Shown in pieces: positions 15,082 through 22,889 of a stretch of 30,302 nt of DNA. The translations under genes were made by a program, and so were the position numbers. Under the pieces are notes generated by a model. That model saw nothing but the letters and a program-made list of their open reading frames with translations, was not told where the DNA came from and made no database searches. Source of the stretch: JBOHBN01 sp050698355 (GTDB lineage: Bacteria; Actinomycetota; Actinomycetes; Streptosporangiales; WHST01); contig JBOHBN010000295.1 in NCBI GenBank assembly GCA_050698355.1, positions 1 to 30,302 on the forward strand. The letters are read 5' to 3'. Numbering within the stretch: position 1 is the stretch's first letter; each line of letters starts with the position of its first letter.

Positions 15082-16670
15082 ATACGTCGGCCGGCCCGGG
15101 GAGTGGCGGTGAGGTCCACCGCGCCGCGCGAGGCGGTGCGCTGAGCTTCGCCGGGGCAGGGACGAGCGCGCTCCTCGGCTTCCTGCTCACCGTCGTCCTC
15201 GCGCGCCTGCTCGGCGACACCGGTGCGGGTGTGGTGCTGCAGGTGATCGCCGTCTTCACGATCGCGTTCAACCTCGTCAAGCTCGGCACGGACACGGGCG
15301 TGCTGTGGCTCGTGCCACGGTTGGAAGGCGCGGACACCGAGCGGCTGCGTGGGGCCCTCGTCGCCGCCGTCGCACCCGTCGCCGCTGCGGGTGTCATCAT
15401 CGGCGGCGGCCTGTCGCTTGGCGGTCGGCTCCTGGGTGGCCGCGGTGGTGCGGCGAACGCGCACGCCGTCGCCCAGGCGCTCGGGGTGGTGGGCTGGCTC
15501 GTCCCGTGCGGTGCGCTGGTCATCGTGCTGCTCGCCGCCATCCGGGCGTTGGGCGGCATCCGGCAGTACGTGCTCCTCGGCAGCCTCGGTCTTCCCGCCG
15601 CGCGTCTGCTCGGCGTGGTCGCGGTGGGGGCGGCTGGTGGTGGGGCCCTCGCCGCATCGCTTGCCTGGGCGTTGCCGCTGCCCGTGGTCGTCGTCGTTGC
15701 CGGCGCCGTCCTGCTGGCGCGGGTCCGTCGCGCGGAACGGGAGTCGACCGCATACGGGAGCTGGCGGCCGGAAGCGAGCGCGGCGAGGCGGCTGTGGTCG
15801 TTCAGCCTGCCGCGTGCCGCCTCGGCGATGCTCGAGAAGTCCCTGCTCTGGTTCGACGTCCTCCTCGTCGGCAGCATGCTCGGCTCGGCGGCCGCCGGGG
15901 TCTACGGAGCGGCGAGCCGATTCGTAGCGGCCGGCCTCATCGCGGAGACCGCGCTGCGCGTGGTCGTGGCGCCGCGGTTCAGTGCGCTGCTCGCCAAGGG
16001 CAGGCGCCGGGAGGTGCAGGACCTGTACGGCGCCGCCACCACCTGGGTGCTGCTCTGCAGCGCGCCGATCTACCTCGTGCTGGCGATCTTCGCTCCGGTG
16101 GTCCTTTCGCTCCTGGGCGCAGAGTTCACCCGGGCGGCCTGGCCCCTCGCCGTCCTGTGTGCCGGCATGCTCGTGTCGCTGGCCGCCGGCAACGTGCAGT
16201 CGGTCCTGCTGATGAGCGGTCGCAGCGCCTGGCAGACCGCCAACCGAGTGGTCGTGCTCGGCATGAACATCGCCCTCAACGTTGCGCTGATCCCGGTCAT
16301 GGGCATCTTGGGTGCCGCGGTCGCGTGGGCGGCCAGCATGCTGCTCGACGCCGGCCTCGCCGCCGCGGAGGTTGCCGTGCTCGTGCGGATACGCCCGCAA
16401 CCGGCTGCGGCCGCCCGCGCGATCCTGCCCGCGCTGGTCTGCTTCGCGGGTACGGGGATCCCCCTCAGGCTGTTCTGGGGCGCGTCGCCGTCGAGCCTCG
16501 TGGTCGCCGCCGTGCTCGGCGCTCTGCTGTTCGCGGCGTGGTGCTGGGCGGACCGGCGGTCGTTGCGGGTCGATGAGTTCCTGTCCGCGCTCCGCGCGAA
16601 GGCCAGCCGCGAGCCGGTCGCCGTCGAGGCCGCCGATTCCGATCTGCGTCAGGTGGGAGACCGTTCATGA
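15078..16670 (+). CDS. Polysaccharide flippase (Wzx/MATE-MOP superfamily)
   Basis: A 530-residue integral membrane protein with about fourteen hydrophobic segments. The N-terminus GGALSFAGAGTSALLGFLLT then VVLARLLGDTGAG is the classic opening of Wzx and related oligosaccharide exporters. The segment LWFDVLLVGSMLGSAAAGVYGAASRF is also typical of the superfamily. It would flip the undecaprenyl-linked repeat unit to the outer face for the adjacent Wzy-like protein. GTG 15078 overlaps the preceding stop (GTGA), and the stop overlaps the following sulfotransferase start (ATGA), so the three are translationally coupled. A basic, soluble C-terminal tail of about 40 residues follows the last membrane helix. 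Confidence 0.87.
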   Translation: MNTSAGPGSGGEVHRAARGGALSFAGAGTSALLGFLLTVVLARLLGDTGAGVVLQVIAVFTIAFNLVKLGTDTGVLWLVPRLEGADTERLRGALVAAVAPVAAAGVIIGGGLSLGGRLLGGRGGAANAHAVAQALGVVGWLVPCGALVIVLLAAIRALGGIRQYVLLGSLGLPAARLLGVVAVGAAGGGALAASLAWALPLPVVVVVAGAVLLARVRRAERESTAYGSWRPEASAARRLWSFSLPRAASAMLEKSLLWFDVLLVGSMLGSAAAGVYGAASRFVAAGLIAETALRVVVAPRFSALLAKGRRREVQDLYGAATTWVLLCSAPIYLVLAIFAPVVLSLLGAEFTRAAWPLAVLCAGMLVSLAAGNVQSVLLMSGRSAWQTANRVVVLGMNIALNVALIPVMGILGAAVAWAASMLLDAGLAAAEVAVLVRIRPQPAAAARAILPALVCFAGTGIPLRLFWGASPSSLVVAAVLGALLFAAWCWADRRSLRVDEFLSALRAKASREPVAVEAADSDLRQVGDRS

Positions 16671-17554
16671 ACGCGCGTGCTGTGACCGTGCCGCTCGCCA
16701 AGGCGGTGGCGAACACGACGACACGGCGCTGGGGTGTGCTCACCGCCCGGTGGCGCCCGGTACCCGACTTCCTGATCGTCGGCACCAAGCGCGGCGGTAC
16801 GACCTCGCTGTTCGACTACTTGACCCGGCTGCCCGGGATCCTGCGGATGTTCCCGCAGATGCGGAAGCTGAAGAGCCCCGCGTACTTCTTCCAGCGATAC
16901 TCGCTCGGCGAGGCCTGGTATCGCTCGCATTTCCACACCGAGGCGTACCGCAGGGCGTTGGAGCGGCGTCTGGGTTACCGCCCGCTTTCCGGTGAGGCGT
17001 CCCCGTACTACCTGTACGACCCACGTGTCCCTGAGCGCGCGCTACAGCTCGCACCCGACGCCAGGATCATCGTGTTGCTGCGCGACCCGGTCAAGCGCGC
17101 GTGGTCGCACTACCAGGAACGCGTCGGGCAGGGTGTCGAGCCGCTGACCTTCGAGCAGGCGCTGGAGGCCGAGGACGATCGCACCCGCGGCGAGGTCGAC
17201 CGCATGCTCGCCGATCCGTCGTACTACAGCACCGCGCACGACTACTACAGCTACCGCGACCGCGGCCTGTACCTGCCGCAGCTCCGCCGCTGGTACGCGC
17301 AGTACCCGGCCGACCAGATCCTGGTGCTGCGCAGCGAGGACATGTACGCCGACGCGCAGGCGACCGTCGACCGGGTCTGCGCGTTCCTCAACGTCCCCGA
17401 GTCCGTACTCCCGCAGAGGTCGCGGCTGAACTACATCCCGACCGCCCCGATACCCGAGGAGGCACGAGCGGAGCTGGCGTCCTTCTTCGGCGCACACCAG
17501 CAGGCTCTGGAGAGCTACCTGGGCACACAGCTGCGCTGGCCGTTCGGCCTGTAG
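16667..17554 (+). CDS. PAPS-dependent sulfotransferase (heparan/NodH-like group)
   Basis: A 295-residue sulfotransferase. The 5'-phosphosulfate loop is GTKRGGTTSLFDYL at about residues 39-52, with Lys41 in the catalytic position. The 3'-phosphate-binding segment is IIVLLRDPVKRAWSHYQ in the middle, and YSYRDRGLYLPQLRRWYAQY followed by LVLRSEDMYAD occurs later. This arrangement matches carbohydrate sulfotransferases of the heparan-sulfate N-deacetylase/sulfotransferase type. Its coupling to a flippase and a polymerase-like gene strongly suggests that it sulfates the polysaccharide or its repeat unit. It has the GTKRGGTT version of the loop, whereas the other sulfotransferase in the window has GVPRSGTT, so the two probably act on different acceptors. 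Confidence 0.87.
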   Translation: MNARAVTVPLAKAVANTTTRRWGVLTARWRPVPDFLIVGTKRGGTTSLFDYLTRLPGILRMFPQMRKLKSPAYFFQRYSLGEAWYRSHFHTEAYRRALERRLGYRPLSGEASPYYLYDPRVPERALQLAPDARIIVLLRDPVKRAWSHYQERVGQGVEPLTFEQALEAEDDRTRGEVDRMLADPSYYSTAHDYYSYRDRGLYLPQLRRWYAQYPADQILVLRSEDMYADAQATVDRVCAFLNVPESVLPQRSRLNYIPTAPIPEEARAELASFFGAHQQALESYLGTQLRWPFGL

Positions 17555-17575
17555 CGGGCGCGTTGAAGCACACGC

Positions 17576-18943
17576 CTAGCTGAGTGCGTCCTCGGTCTCC
17601 TCCTGCGCCTGCTCCTGTGTGACGACGTCGTACTCGGCTCCCGGCTCGACGAGGAGAACGCCGGGAATCGTCGCACCGACCTGGTCCAGGTCCGCGAGGG
17701 GCCGGCGGACGTCGGCCTGCCTGTCGTCATCCGCGACCGCGATCGGTACGACGAGGTCCGCCGCCCGGGCCACGAGCAGCAGCTCCGGGAGGCTGTGCCA
17801 CGGCATCGCGGTGACGATGACCCCCTGCCCGCGCTCCTCCAGCTCGCGCAGCGCCGACGCGCTCGGCTGCCGCGCGACGACGTCCGCGTTGTCCGGCACG
17901 GGAACGTGGATGCCGTTGGCCGGGGATGCCTCGACCAGGGTGGCGGCGGTGTCGAGCGCCGTAAGCGACCGGATCACCCGCCGCGCCGCGGTACACGCCA
18001 CACCTTCGTTCGCGGCGGTGACGACGATGCTGCGTGGCGGGACGTCGCCAAGCAGTTTGGCGGCCGCGACCCGGTACCCGCGGTCGCTGCCGTTCCCGGC
18101 GCCGCTCGTCACCACGGCGAGCACGGGGCGGCGCAGGTGTCGCTCGACGTCCTGCCGTCCCTTCAGCCGACTGTTGGCGAGCTCGCGCCACACGACCAGG
18201 GCGGCGGCGAGCAGCACGCCGAGCACCAGACCCGCCGCACCGGCCACGGCGAGACGGGGTGAGCTGGGTGACGCCGGCGGGCTGGCGCGGTCGACCACGG
18301 CGCCTGGGTCGGCGACATGGGTGGCAAGCCGAGTCGCCTCCGACCGCAGCTGGCTGATCTGGGTGAAGAGCTGGTCGCGTTCGACGGTGGCCGAGCTGGG
18401 CTGCGAGCCGCCGTCGATGCGCTGCTCGACCTTGCCCAGCTTCTTGCGCAGCTTCGCCAGCTGTGACTCGACGTTCTTCGATGCCGCCGTGTACTGCTGT
18501 TCCGCCTCGTCGCCTCGGTACTTCAGGTAGGACTTGGCGAACGCGTTCGCGGCTTTCGCGGCCGCTCGCCCGGTCGCGGCCTGGTACGTGATGACGAGGA
18601 CCTGGGAGTCCTGCGGCGACGTGACCGTGAGGTTCTCGGTGAGCTCGCTCGCCGAACCTGGTCGGCCGAGCGCGCGGGCGGCCTCCCGCGCCACAGCACC
18701 CGAGGACACGACCGCCCGCTCTGTCGCCATGCTCGGGGGCTCGGCCGATCCGCTGTCGGACGGGTCGTCGATCGCGCTGACCGTGACGGTCGCGCCGGCG
18801 CTGTAGGCGCGTGGCGCGGCCGCGAAGTAAGCCGCGCCGACGAGCAGGCCGACCAGTACGCCGAGGACGAGCACTGCCCAGTGCCGCCGGACGGCCCCGG
18901 TGACATCGGTGAGCGCGATCCCGTCGCCGTTCTCAGCGGCCAT
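17576..18943 (-). CDS. Wzz-like chain-length/co-polymerase protein with degenerate nucleotide-binding domain
   Basis: A 455-residue protein with two membrane segments: about 21-42 (HWAVLVLGVLVGLLVGAAYF) and 231-252 (LAVAGAAGLVLGVLLAAALV). Between them lies an extracytoplasmic domain with a coiled coil (about 140-175, QLAKLRKKLGKVEQRI). This is the layout of Wzz/CapA-type polysaccharide co-polymerases. A cytoplasmic region of about 200 residues follows, shaped like the BY-kinase/ParA domain. However, its expected P-loop reads RSIVVTAANEGVACTAARR (305-322) and lacks the GK[ST] lysine. It therefore probably does not hydrolyse ATP and may act as a scaffold. Start ATG 18943 overlaps the stop of the upstream kinase-like gene by 11 bp. 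Confidence 0.8.
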   Translation of the reverse strand: MAAENGDGIALTDVTGAVRRHWAVLVLGVLVGLLVGAAYFAAAPRAYSAGATVTVSAIDDPSDSGSAEPPSMATERAVVSSGAVAREAARALGRPGSASELTENLTVTSPQDSQVLVITYQAATGRAAAKAANAFAKSYLKYRGDEAEQQYTAASKNVESQLAKLRKKLGKVEQRIDGGSQPSSATVERDQLFTQISQLRSEATRLATHVADPGAVVDRASPPASPSSPRLAVAGAAGLVLGVLLAAALVVWRELANSRLKGRQDVERHLRRPVLAVVTSGAGNGSDRGYRVAAAKLLGDVPPRSIVVTAANEGVACTAARRVIRSLTALDTAATLVEASPANGIHVPVPDNADVVARQPSASALRELEERGQGVIVTAMPWHSLPELLLVARAADLVVPIAVADDDRQADVRRPLADLDQVGATIPGVLLVEPGAEYDVVTQEQAQEETEDALS

Positions 18944-20198
18944 TGACCCTGCCCTCGTACTCTCTATCGCTACGGGCGGTGTGCAGCGCTACTCGCGTCA
19001 GGTCCGCGAGGTGCGCAAGCCGCAGGTGTGCGGGCCAGCCAGCCCCACCGAGGACGCCGCGCCAGGTACGTACGAGCATCTCGAGCGCGTACACGCAGAC
19101 GAGTACCCGCGCCTGCTGACGCGAAGCGCCGAACGCCGCGAGGTAAGGCTGCGCGGTTTCGAGTTCCTCCGCGGTGGCCGCGGCGAACGGCCGGCCCCGG
19201 TTGAGCGCGGTGTGCACCGCCCAGTGGAGATGGTCGAGCCCCGCAGGCACGTCGGTCGCGCTGAACTCCCAGTCCCATAACCAGGTCGCGGAACCGACGC
19301 GCGCGGTGTTCCAAGGCACGAGGTCGCCGTGCCAGCGTGTCGCGATCAGCATCCTGGGGTCGGTCTCGGTGACCGCCGCGACCAGCGAGGAAGCCATCGC
19401 GGGCAGCTCCGCCGCGCCGTGCGGCGCCGGGAGGGCGGCAGCCGCGTCGAGGAGCCGCTGAACGTGTGCGCTCGCGGAGAGCCGGTCGCGGCGCGCGATC
19501 GGCAGCAGGCGCGCCAGGGCGGTCGGTTCCGGGGGAGGGCCACCTGGGTGCGGCGAGCGCGCCTCGGGCGGTAACGGCGCCGAAACGGCCAGGCCATGCC
19601 CGTGCCATCCACCGTCGGCCAGCAGCGCGGGCGCGCGGAGCGAGTCGTGCCCACCGGCGAGCGCCTGCAGAGCGGTCCGCTCCGCGGCCACTGACCGTTC
19701 GGTGGCGGCGTTCCAACCCATCTTGGCGAAGCCGAGACCGCGGCCGTGGCCGTCGAGCAGGCGCCAGGTCAACTTGGCATGCGATCCGACGACTCCCAGT
19801 GAGGCGTACAGGCGGTGGTGCCCGAGCAGGCCCGCGAGGTAGCTGACCGGTGTTTCCGTGGCCCGGGGTGCGGCGGCGCTGTCGCGGACGAGTACCTGGA
19901 GAACGTCTCGGCTGACCGGCAGCCCGCTCCTGGCGGCCATGCCGACGGCGAGGCGGCCCATTCGCGCACGTCTCTTGCCGTGCATCCGCCGGTACGCCAG
20001 GAGCGCCGCCGCGGTCAGCGACGCGGGACCGTACGGGACAAGCAGGCGTGCCTTGCCGGCGGAGGGCAGCACACGGTACGCCTCCAGCGGTCGCCAGCCG
20101 GCGGGCACGTCGCCGCCGAGATGCACCCGCAACCGGCCTTCTTCTATGGCGGGTTGCCACGCCTGGCGCGCCAGGAGGTCGAGCCACCCAGGGACCAT
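18933..20198 (-). CDS. APH-fold phosphotransferase-like protein in the polysaccharide locus
   Basis: A 421-residue protein. The C-terminal half holds the aminoglycoside/choline-kinase signature: TRWHGDLVPWNTARVGS near residue 288 (the catalytic HGDxxxxN), then WLWDWEFSATDVPAGLDHLH, where the DWE supplies metal binding. The N-terminal half (LLARQAWQPAIEEGRLRVHL onward) contains an AKMGW stretch, possibly the ATP-binding lysine strand. Kinases of this fold phosphorylate small hydroxyl compounds; here a sugar or lipid linked to polysaccharide assembly is more likely than an antibiotic. ATG 20198 with AGGAG 7 nt before it is chosen. The frame stays open upstream to about 22049, but that region is antisense to a GT2 gene and is not credible. 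Confidence 0.7.
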   Translation of the reverse strand: MVPGWLDLLARQAWQPAIEEGRLRVHLGGDVPAGWRPLEAYRVLPSAGKARLLVPYGPASLTAAALLAYRRMHGKRRARMGRLAVGMAARSGLPVSRDVLQVLVRDSAAAPRATETPVSYLAGLLGHHRLYASLGVVGSHAKLTWRLLDGHGRGLGFAKMGWNAATERSVAAERTALQALAGGHDSLRAPALLADGGWHGHGLAVSAPLPPEARSPHPGGPPPEPTALARLLPIARRDRLSASAHVQRLLDAAAALPAPHGAAELPAMASSLVAAVTETDPRMLIATRWHGDLVPWNTARVGSATWLWDWEFSATDVPAGLDHLHWAVHTALNRGRPFAAATAEELETAQPYLAAFGASRQQARVLVCVYALEMLVRTWRGVLGGAGWPAHLRLAHLADLTRVALHTARSDREYEGRVNGR

Positions 20199-20501
20199 CA
20201 GCAGGCTCCTGACGTGCCGACGACGGCGTTGACGGCGCTCTCGACCAACATGCGCATCGCCAATCAGGTACTTCTGGGTGGTTGGGGTGACAAATACGGT
20301 ATTCGCAGAGCGATGCGACCAATCCGGAACGCAGGAATTCGCAGGCCATTTCGACGGGCCGTTGTGTCCGGTGGCTCTGCGTACCGGCAACGGTAGGTGA
20401 CGGTCCATGGCGGTCCGTCGCGTCCGGCGAACCGGCCCATGGCGCGGAGCACAGGATGCAAGGCTCAGCAGGAAACGAGAATCCGCAAGGAGGCGCAACA
20501 G
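20199..20501. other. Intergenic region between divergent kinase-like and GT2 genes
   Basis: About 300 bp with no supportable gene. It is less GC-rich than its surroundings around 20255-20345. On the minus strand TTGGTC and TACCGT, 15 nt apart, could be a weak promoter for the kinase-like gene. On the plus strand AAGGAGG at 20487-20493 is the ribosome site of the glycosyltransferase at 20502. I saw no strong inverted repeat. Confidence 0.4.
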
Positions 20502-21410
20502 ATGAAACCGGCCGTCACCGTGGTCGTGCCGACGAAGGATCGGCCCGAGCTGCTCCGGCGCGCGGTCGAAGCCGTACTCGCGCAGGACTATGGCGCAGAC
20601 GTGCATTGCCTCGTGGTGTACGACGGTGCGACGCCGGACCGTACGCTCGAGCGCCTGAAAGGCAACCGCCGTGTGACGGTCACGTCCAACACCCGGGTCG
20701 CAGGGTTGGCAGGCGCCCGCAACACCGGCATCCTGCTCGCCGACACCGAACTCGTGGCGTTCTGCGACGACGACGACGCGTGGCTGCCGGGCAAGCTGTC
20801 GGCCCAGGTCGAGCTGCTGACCGCGGATCCGACGGCCGTGCTCGCCACGTGCGGCATCCGGATCGAGTACGGCGACCGTACGGTCGACCGGTCGCTCGCG
20901 TCGGTGCGGGTGGAGCTCGACGACCTCCTGCGCAAGCGCCTTCCGGAGCTGCATCCGTCCTCGTTCCTGTTCCGGCGCGCCAAGCTGGTCGAGCTCGGGC
21001 TGGTCGACGAAAAGCTCCCGGGCAGTTACGCGGAGGATTACGAGTTGCTGCTCCGGGCCGCGCGTGCCGGTTCCATCGTGAACGTGCCGGATGTCCATTT
21101 GTTGGTGCGATGGCACCGCGCGTCGCATTTCATGCGCCGCTGGGACACCATCGCCGATGCACTGCAGTACCTGCTCGCGTCCAACCCACAGTTCGCTTCT
21201 GTGCGTTCCGGGGAGGCGCGGATAACCGGGCAGATCGCGTTTGCCCGGGCCGCCCAGGGACAGCGGCGTGAGGCGGTGCGTTGGGTCCGCCGCACCGTGG
21301 CGCGCAACCCGCGGGAGGCGCGCGCGTACCTTGCACTCGCGGTGGCGAGCGGTGCCGTGCGCCCCGATACCGTGCTGAGCCGGCTGCACCGGCGCGGCCG
21401 CAGCATCTGA
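20502..21410 (+). CDS. Family 2 glycosyltransferase
   Basis: A 302-residue cytoplasmic glycosyltransferase with GT-A fold. It opens VTVVVPTKDRPELLRRAVEA, the usual nucleotide-sugar binding strand and helix. RVAGLAGARNTGILLADTEL follows, then FCDDDDAWLPGK with the metal-binding DXD, and later SYAEDYELLLRAARAG containing the likely catalytic acidic residues (ED). The C-terminal 90 residues are helical and resemble tetratricopeptide-like repeats (EAVRWVRRTVARNPREARAY). It would extend the lipid-linked repeat unit; donor and linkage are unknown. ATG 20502 has AAGGAGG 8 nt upstream; the open frame further upstream is not needed. It stands alone on the plus strand between two minus-strand groups. 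Confidence 0.88.
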   Translation: MKPAVTVVVPTKDRPELLRRAVEAVLAQDYGADVHCLVVYDGATPDRTLERLKGNRRVTVTSNTRVAGLAGARNTGILLADTELVAFCDDDDAWLPGKLSAQVELLTADPTAVLATCGIRIEYGDRTVDRSLASVRVELDDLLRKRLPELHPSSFLFRRAKLVELGLVDEKLPGSYAEDYELLLRAARAGSIVNVPDVHLLVRWHRASHFMRRWDTIADALQYLLASNPQFASVRSGEARITGQIAFARAAQGQRREAVRWVRRTVARNPREARAYLALAVASGAVRPDTVLSRLHRRGRSI

Positions 21411-21475
21411 GCAGGTTGTCAGAACCTCACGCCGCATAGCACTGTCGCGTACCGGAAACGACGCATGTTCGGGGC

Positions 21476-22027
21476 CTAAACCCGGCGTCGGGCGCGGCGG
21501 GGTGGCTTCTGCGTGACGACCCGCCGCAGTTCGGCAGCGAAACGCCGTGCGGTGGCGTGCGCCGGGTCGGCGCGGCGCGGGATACGTAGCGAGGACGGGT
21601 GCGCCAGCGCGTTGTCGAGCAGGCCATGCAGCTGCTGCTCGTCGGCCGCGACCCGTACCAGCCCAGCCGCCTCGAGGCGCGCGCTGAAGGCGACCTGATG
21701 ATCGTCGACGGCCTCGCCGAGACGTGCCAATCGTGGTACGACGACGGGAAGCCGTCCCTGCGCACGAGAGTCGGCGATCGTGCCCGGTCCCGCGTGCCCG
21801 ACGACGAGGTCGCTGGCGCCCATCAGCTTGACCAGCTCGTCGCGGGGCATGCGGCATATCGCCTTGCCGTTGTCGGGAGGTCGGGAGGCGCCGTGCTGCA
21901 CCACGCAGCGGAGCTGGCCTGGCCCCTGACTCGTCGTATCCAACCAGGAGTTCACCCACTCGATCAGCCGGTCGAACGGGTGATGATCGGTTCCAACGGT
22001 GACGACCAGATCGTTCCGGCCGCTCAC
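21476..22027 (-). CDS. Alg13/PssE-like catalytic subunit of a split glycosyltransferase
   Basis: A 183-residue protein corresponding to the C-terminal, nucleotide-sugar-binding half of a GT-B enzyme. It starts NDLVVTVGTDHHPFDRLIEW, like Alg13, EpsF and PssE. It later carries LMGASDLVVGHAGPGTIADS with the Gly-rich turn, then GRLPVVVPRLARLGEAVDDHQ, which binds the UDP part in relatives. It works with the membrane-bound partner encoded just upstream. GTG 22027 overlaps that gene's TGA (GTGA), so the two subunits are made together. A basic tail (KPPRRARRRV) ends the protein. Extending the start upstream to 22081 would only add sequence overlapping the partner gene. Confidence 0.85.
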   Translation of the reverse strand: MSGRNDLVVTVGTDHHPFDRLIEWVNSWLDTTSQGPGQLRCVVQHGASRPPDNGKAICRMPRDELVKLMGASDLVVGHAGPGTIADSRAQGRLPVVVPRLARLGEAVDDHQVAFSARLEAAGLVRVAADEQQLHGLLDNALAHPSSLRIPRRADPAHATARRFAAELRRVVTQKPPRRARRRV

Positions 22028-22473
22028 AGCGTGTGCCCCACGACGACACCGCGGGGATAGAGGCGGCGCTGCTCCGGCCATTGCAGGGCGAACAGGTCGA
22101 CGACCGGATAGCAGAGCCGGCCGGTGAGCGTCGGAATCTCGATCCGGTCGAACACCTCGAGGTAGGCGGTGCGGCAGCCGAGGAGCCGGCCGAGGTAGAT
22201 GAACGGTACGGCGATGCCCGCGCCCGTCGACACGATCACGTCCGGCCGGTGGCGACGCAGGATCCGCCAGGCGAGCAGCGCGTTGCGTAGGAGGTTCGGG
22301 ACGTTCCGGGTTGTCGGGAAATGGCCCCAGGCCACGCGTTCACCGTCCAGAGCCGACCTGGCGTCCGGGGTATCGAACGTCACCCACTCTCGCTCGTGGT
22401 CGCCCCACCAGGTGCGCAACGCGGCCAGCTGAGTGAGGTGGCCACCGCTGGAAGACACGAGCAACAGCCGCAC
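22024..22473 (-). CDS. Alg14/PssD-like membrane subunit of a split glycosyltransferase
   Basis: A 149-residue protein matching Alg14 and PssD, the N-terminal half of the split GT-B enzyme. It opens MRLLLVSSSGGHLTQLAALR, the characteristic start, then WVTFDTPDAR, and RPDVIVSTGAGIAVPFIYLG, and TAYLEVFDRIEIPTLTGRL. In relatives it anchors the Alg13-type subunit to the membrane and binds the lipid-linked acceptor. GTG 22473 has GGAGG at 22482-22486 on the opposite strand, 8 nt away. The pair is transcribed away from the initiating sugar transferase, from a shared divergent promoter region. Confidence 0.87.
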   Translation of the reverse strand: MRLLLVSSSGGHLTQLAALRTWWGDHEREWVTFDTPDARSALDGERVAWGHFPTTRNVPNLLRNALLAWRILRRHRPDVIVSTGAGIAVPFIYLGRLLGCRTAYLEVFDRIEIPTLTGRLCYPVVDLFALQWPEQRRLYPRGVVVGHTL

Positions 22474-22889
22474 CGCCGAAACCTCCGATCATCCGCGCTC
22501 TGCTTCCGGTTGGAACCGGATACACCGTATGGGATGAGCGACCATGCGGTGGCGAAAAGTGAAGAATTCTGCCTGTCTTACACTCCGTGTCGCCGACCGT
22601 CGCTACGCGTCGTATCTGCCCGCTGGATACCCCGCGCGGACTAGTTCCAACGGGCGGCTGACGACCCGCTATCGCTGCGTGACGTTCCGTCCGAACCGTC
22701 ACGCTTCCAGGTGATTCCCGTGTCGGGCTGTAAACCACATGGCAACGTCAGTGGTGGGTGGAGATGAAGGCCCCACGCTGGCGGCTGGGTCGCCAGTGCA
22801 TCGCCCCTGATCTAGACAGTTTTAAAACTTTGGCGCACCAAGCGTCGATTTGTGCTGCCCGAATTCGGCCCGGTCGGAAGAGGTGTGAC
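22474..22889. promoter_or_regulatory. Divergent promoter region with two dyads and an AT-rich palindrome
   Basis: This 416-bp gap separates the minus-strand Alg14-like gene from the initiating transferase and holds no supportable gene. TCCGGTT (22505-22511) and AACCGGA (22514-22520) form a 7-bp dyad 2 bp apart, 30 bp upstream of the Alg14-like start. CGTGACGTTC (22678-22687) and GAACCGTCACG (22693-22703) form a dyad with one bulged C. AGTTTTAAAACT (22818-22829) is a perfect 12-bp palindrome in otherwise GC-rich DNA, about 60 bp before the transferase start. GGAAGAGG (22876-22883) is the ribosome site of the transferase. These look like operators and a promoter core, but the bound regulators are unknown. 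Confidence 0.5.

Noticed and set aside
14949..16400. A 483-codon minus-strand frame opposite the Wzy and flippase genes
   Set aside because: Low-complexity, Arg/His/Glu-rich product antisense to well-supported membrane proteins; a codon-bias shadow.
21413..21427. AGGTT/AACCT hairpin after the GT2 gene
   Set aside because: A 5-bp stem without a U-run is too weak to call a terminator.
20199..22049. Upstream extension of the kinase-like frame to over 1000 codons
   Set aside because: The extra part is antisense to the GT2 gene and overlaps the Alg13-like gene. A good ribosome site supports the start at 20198.
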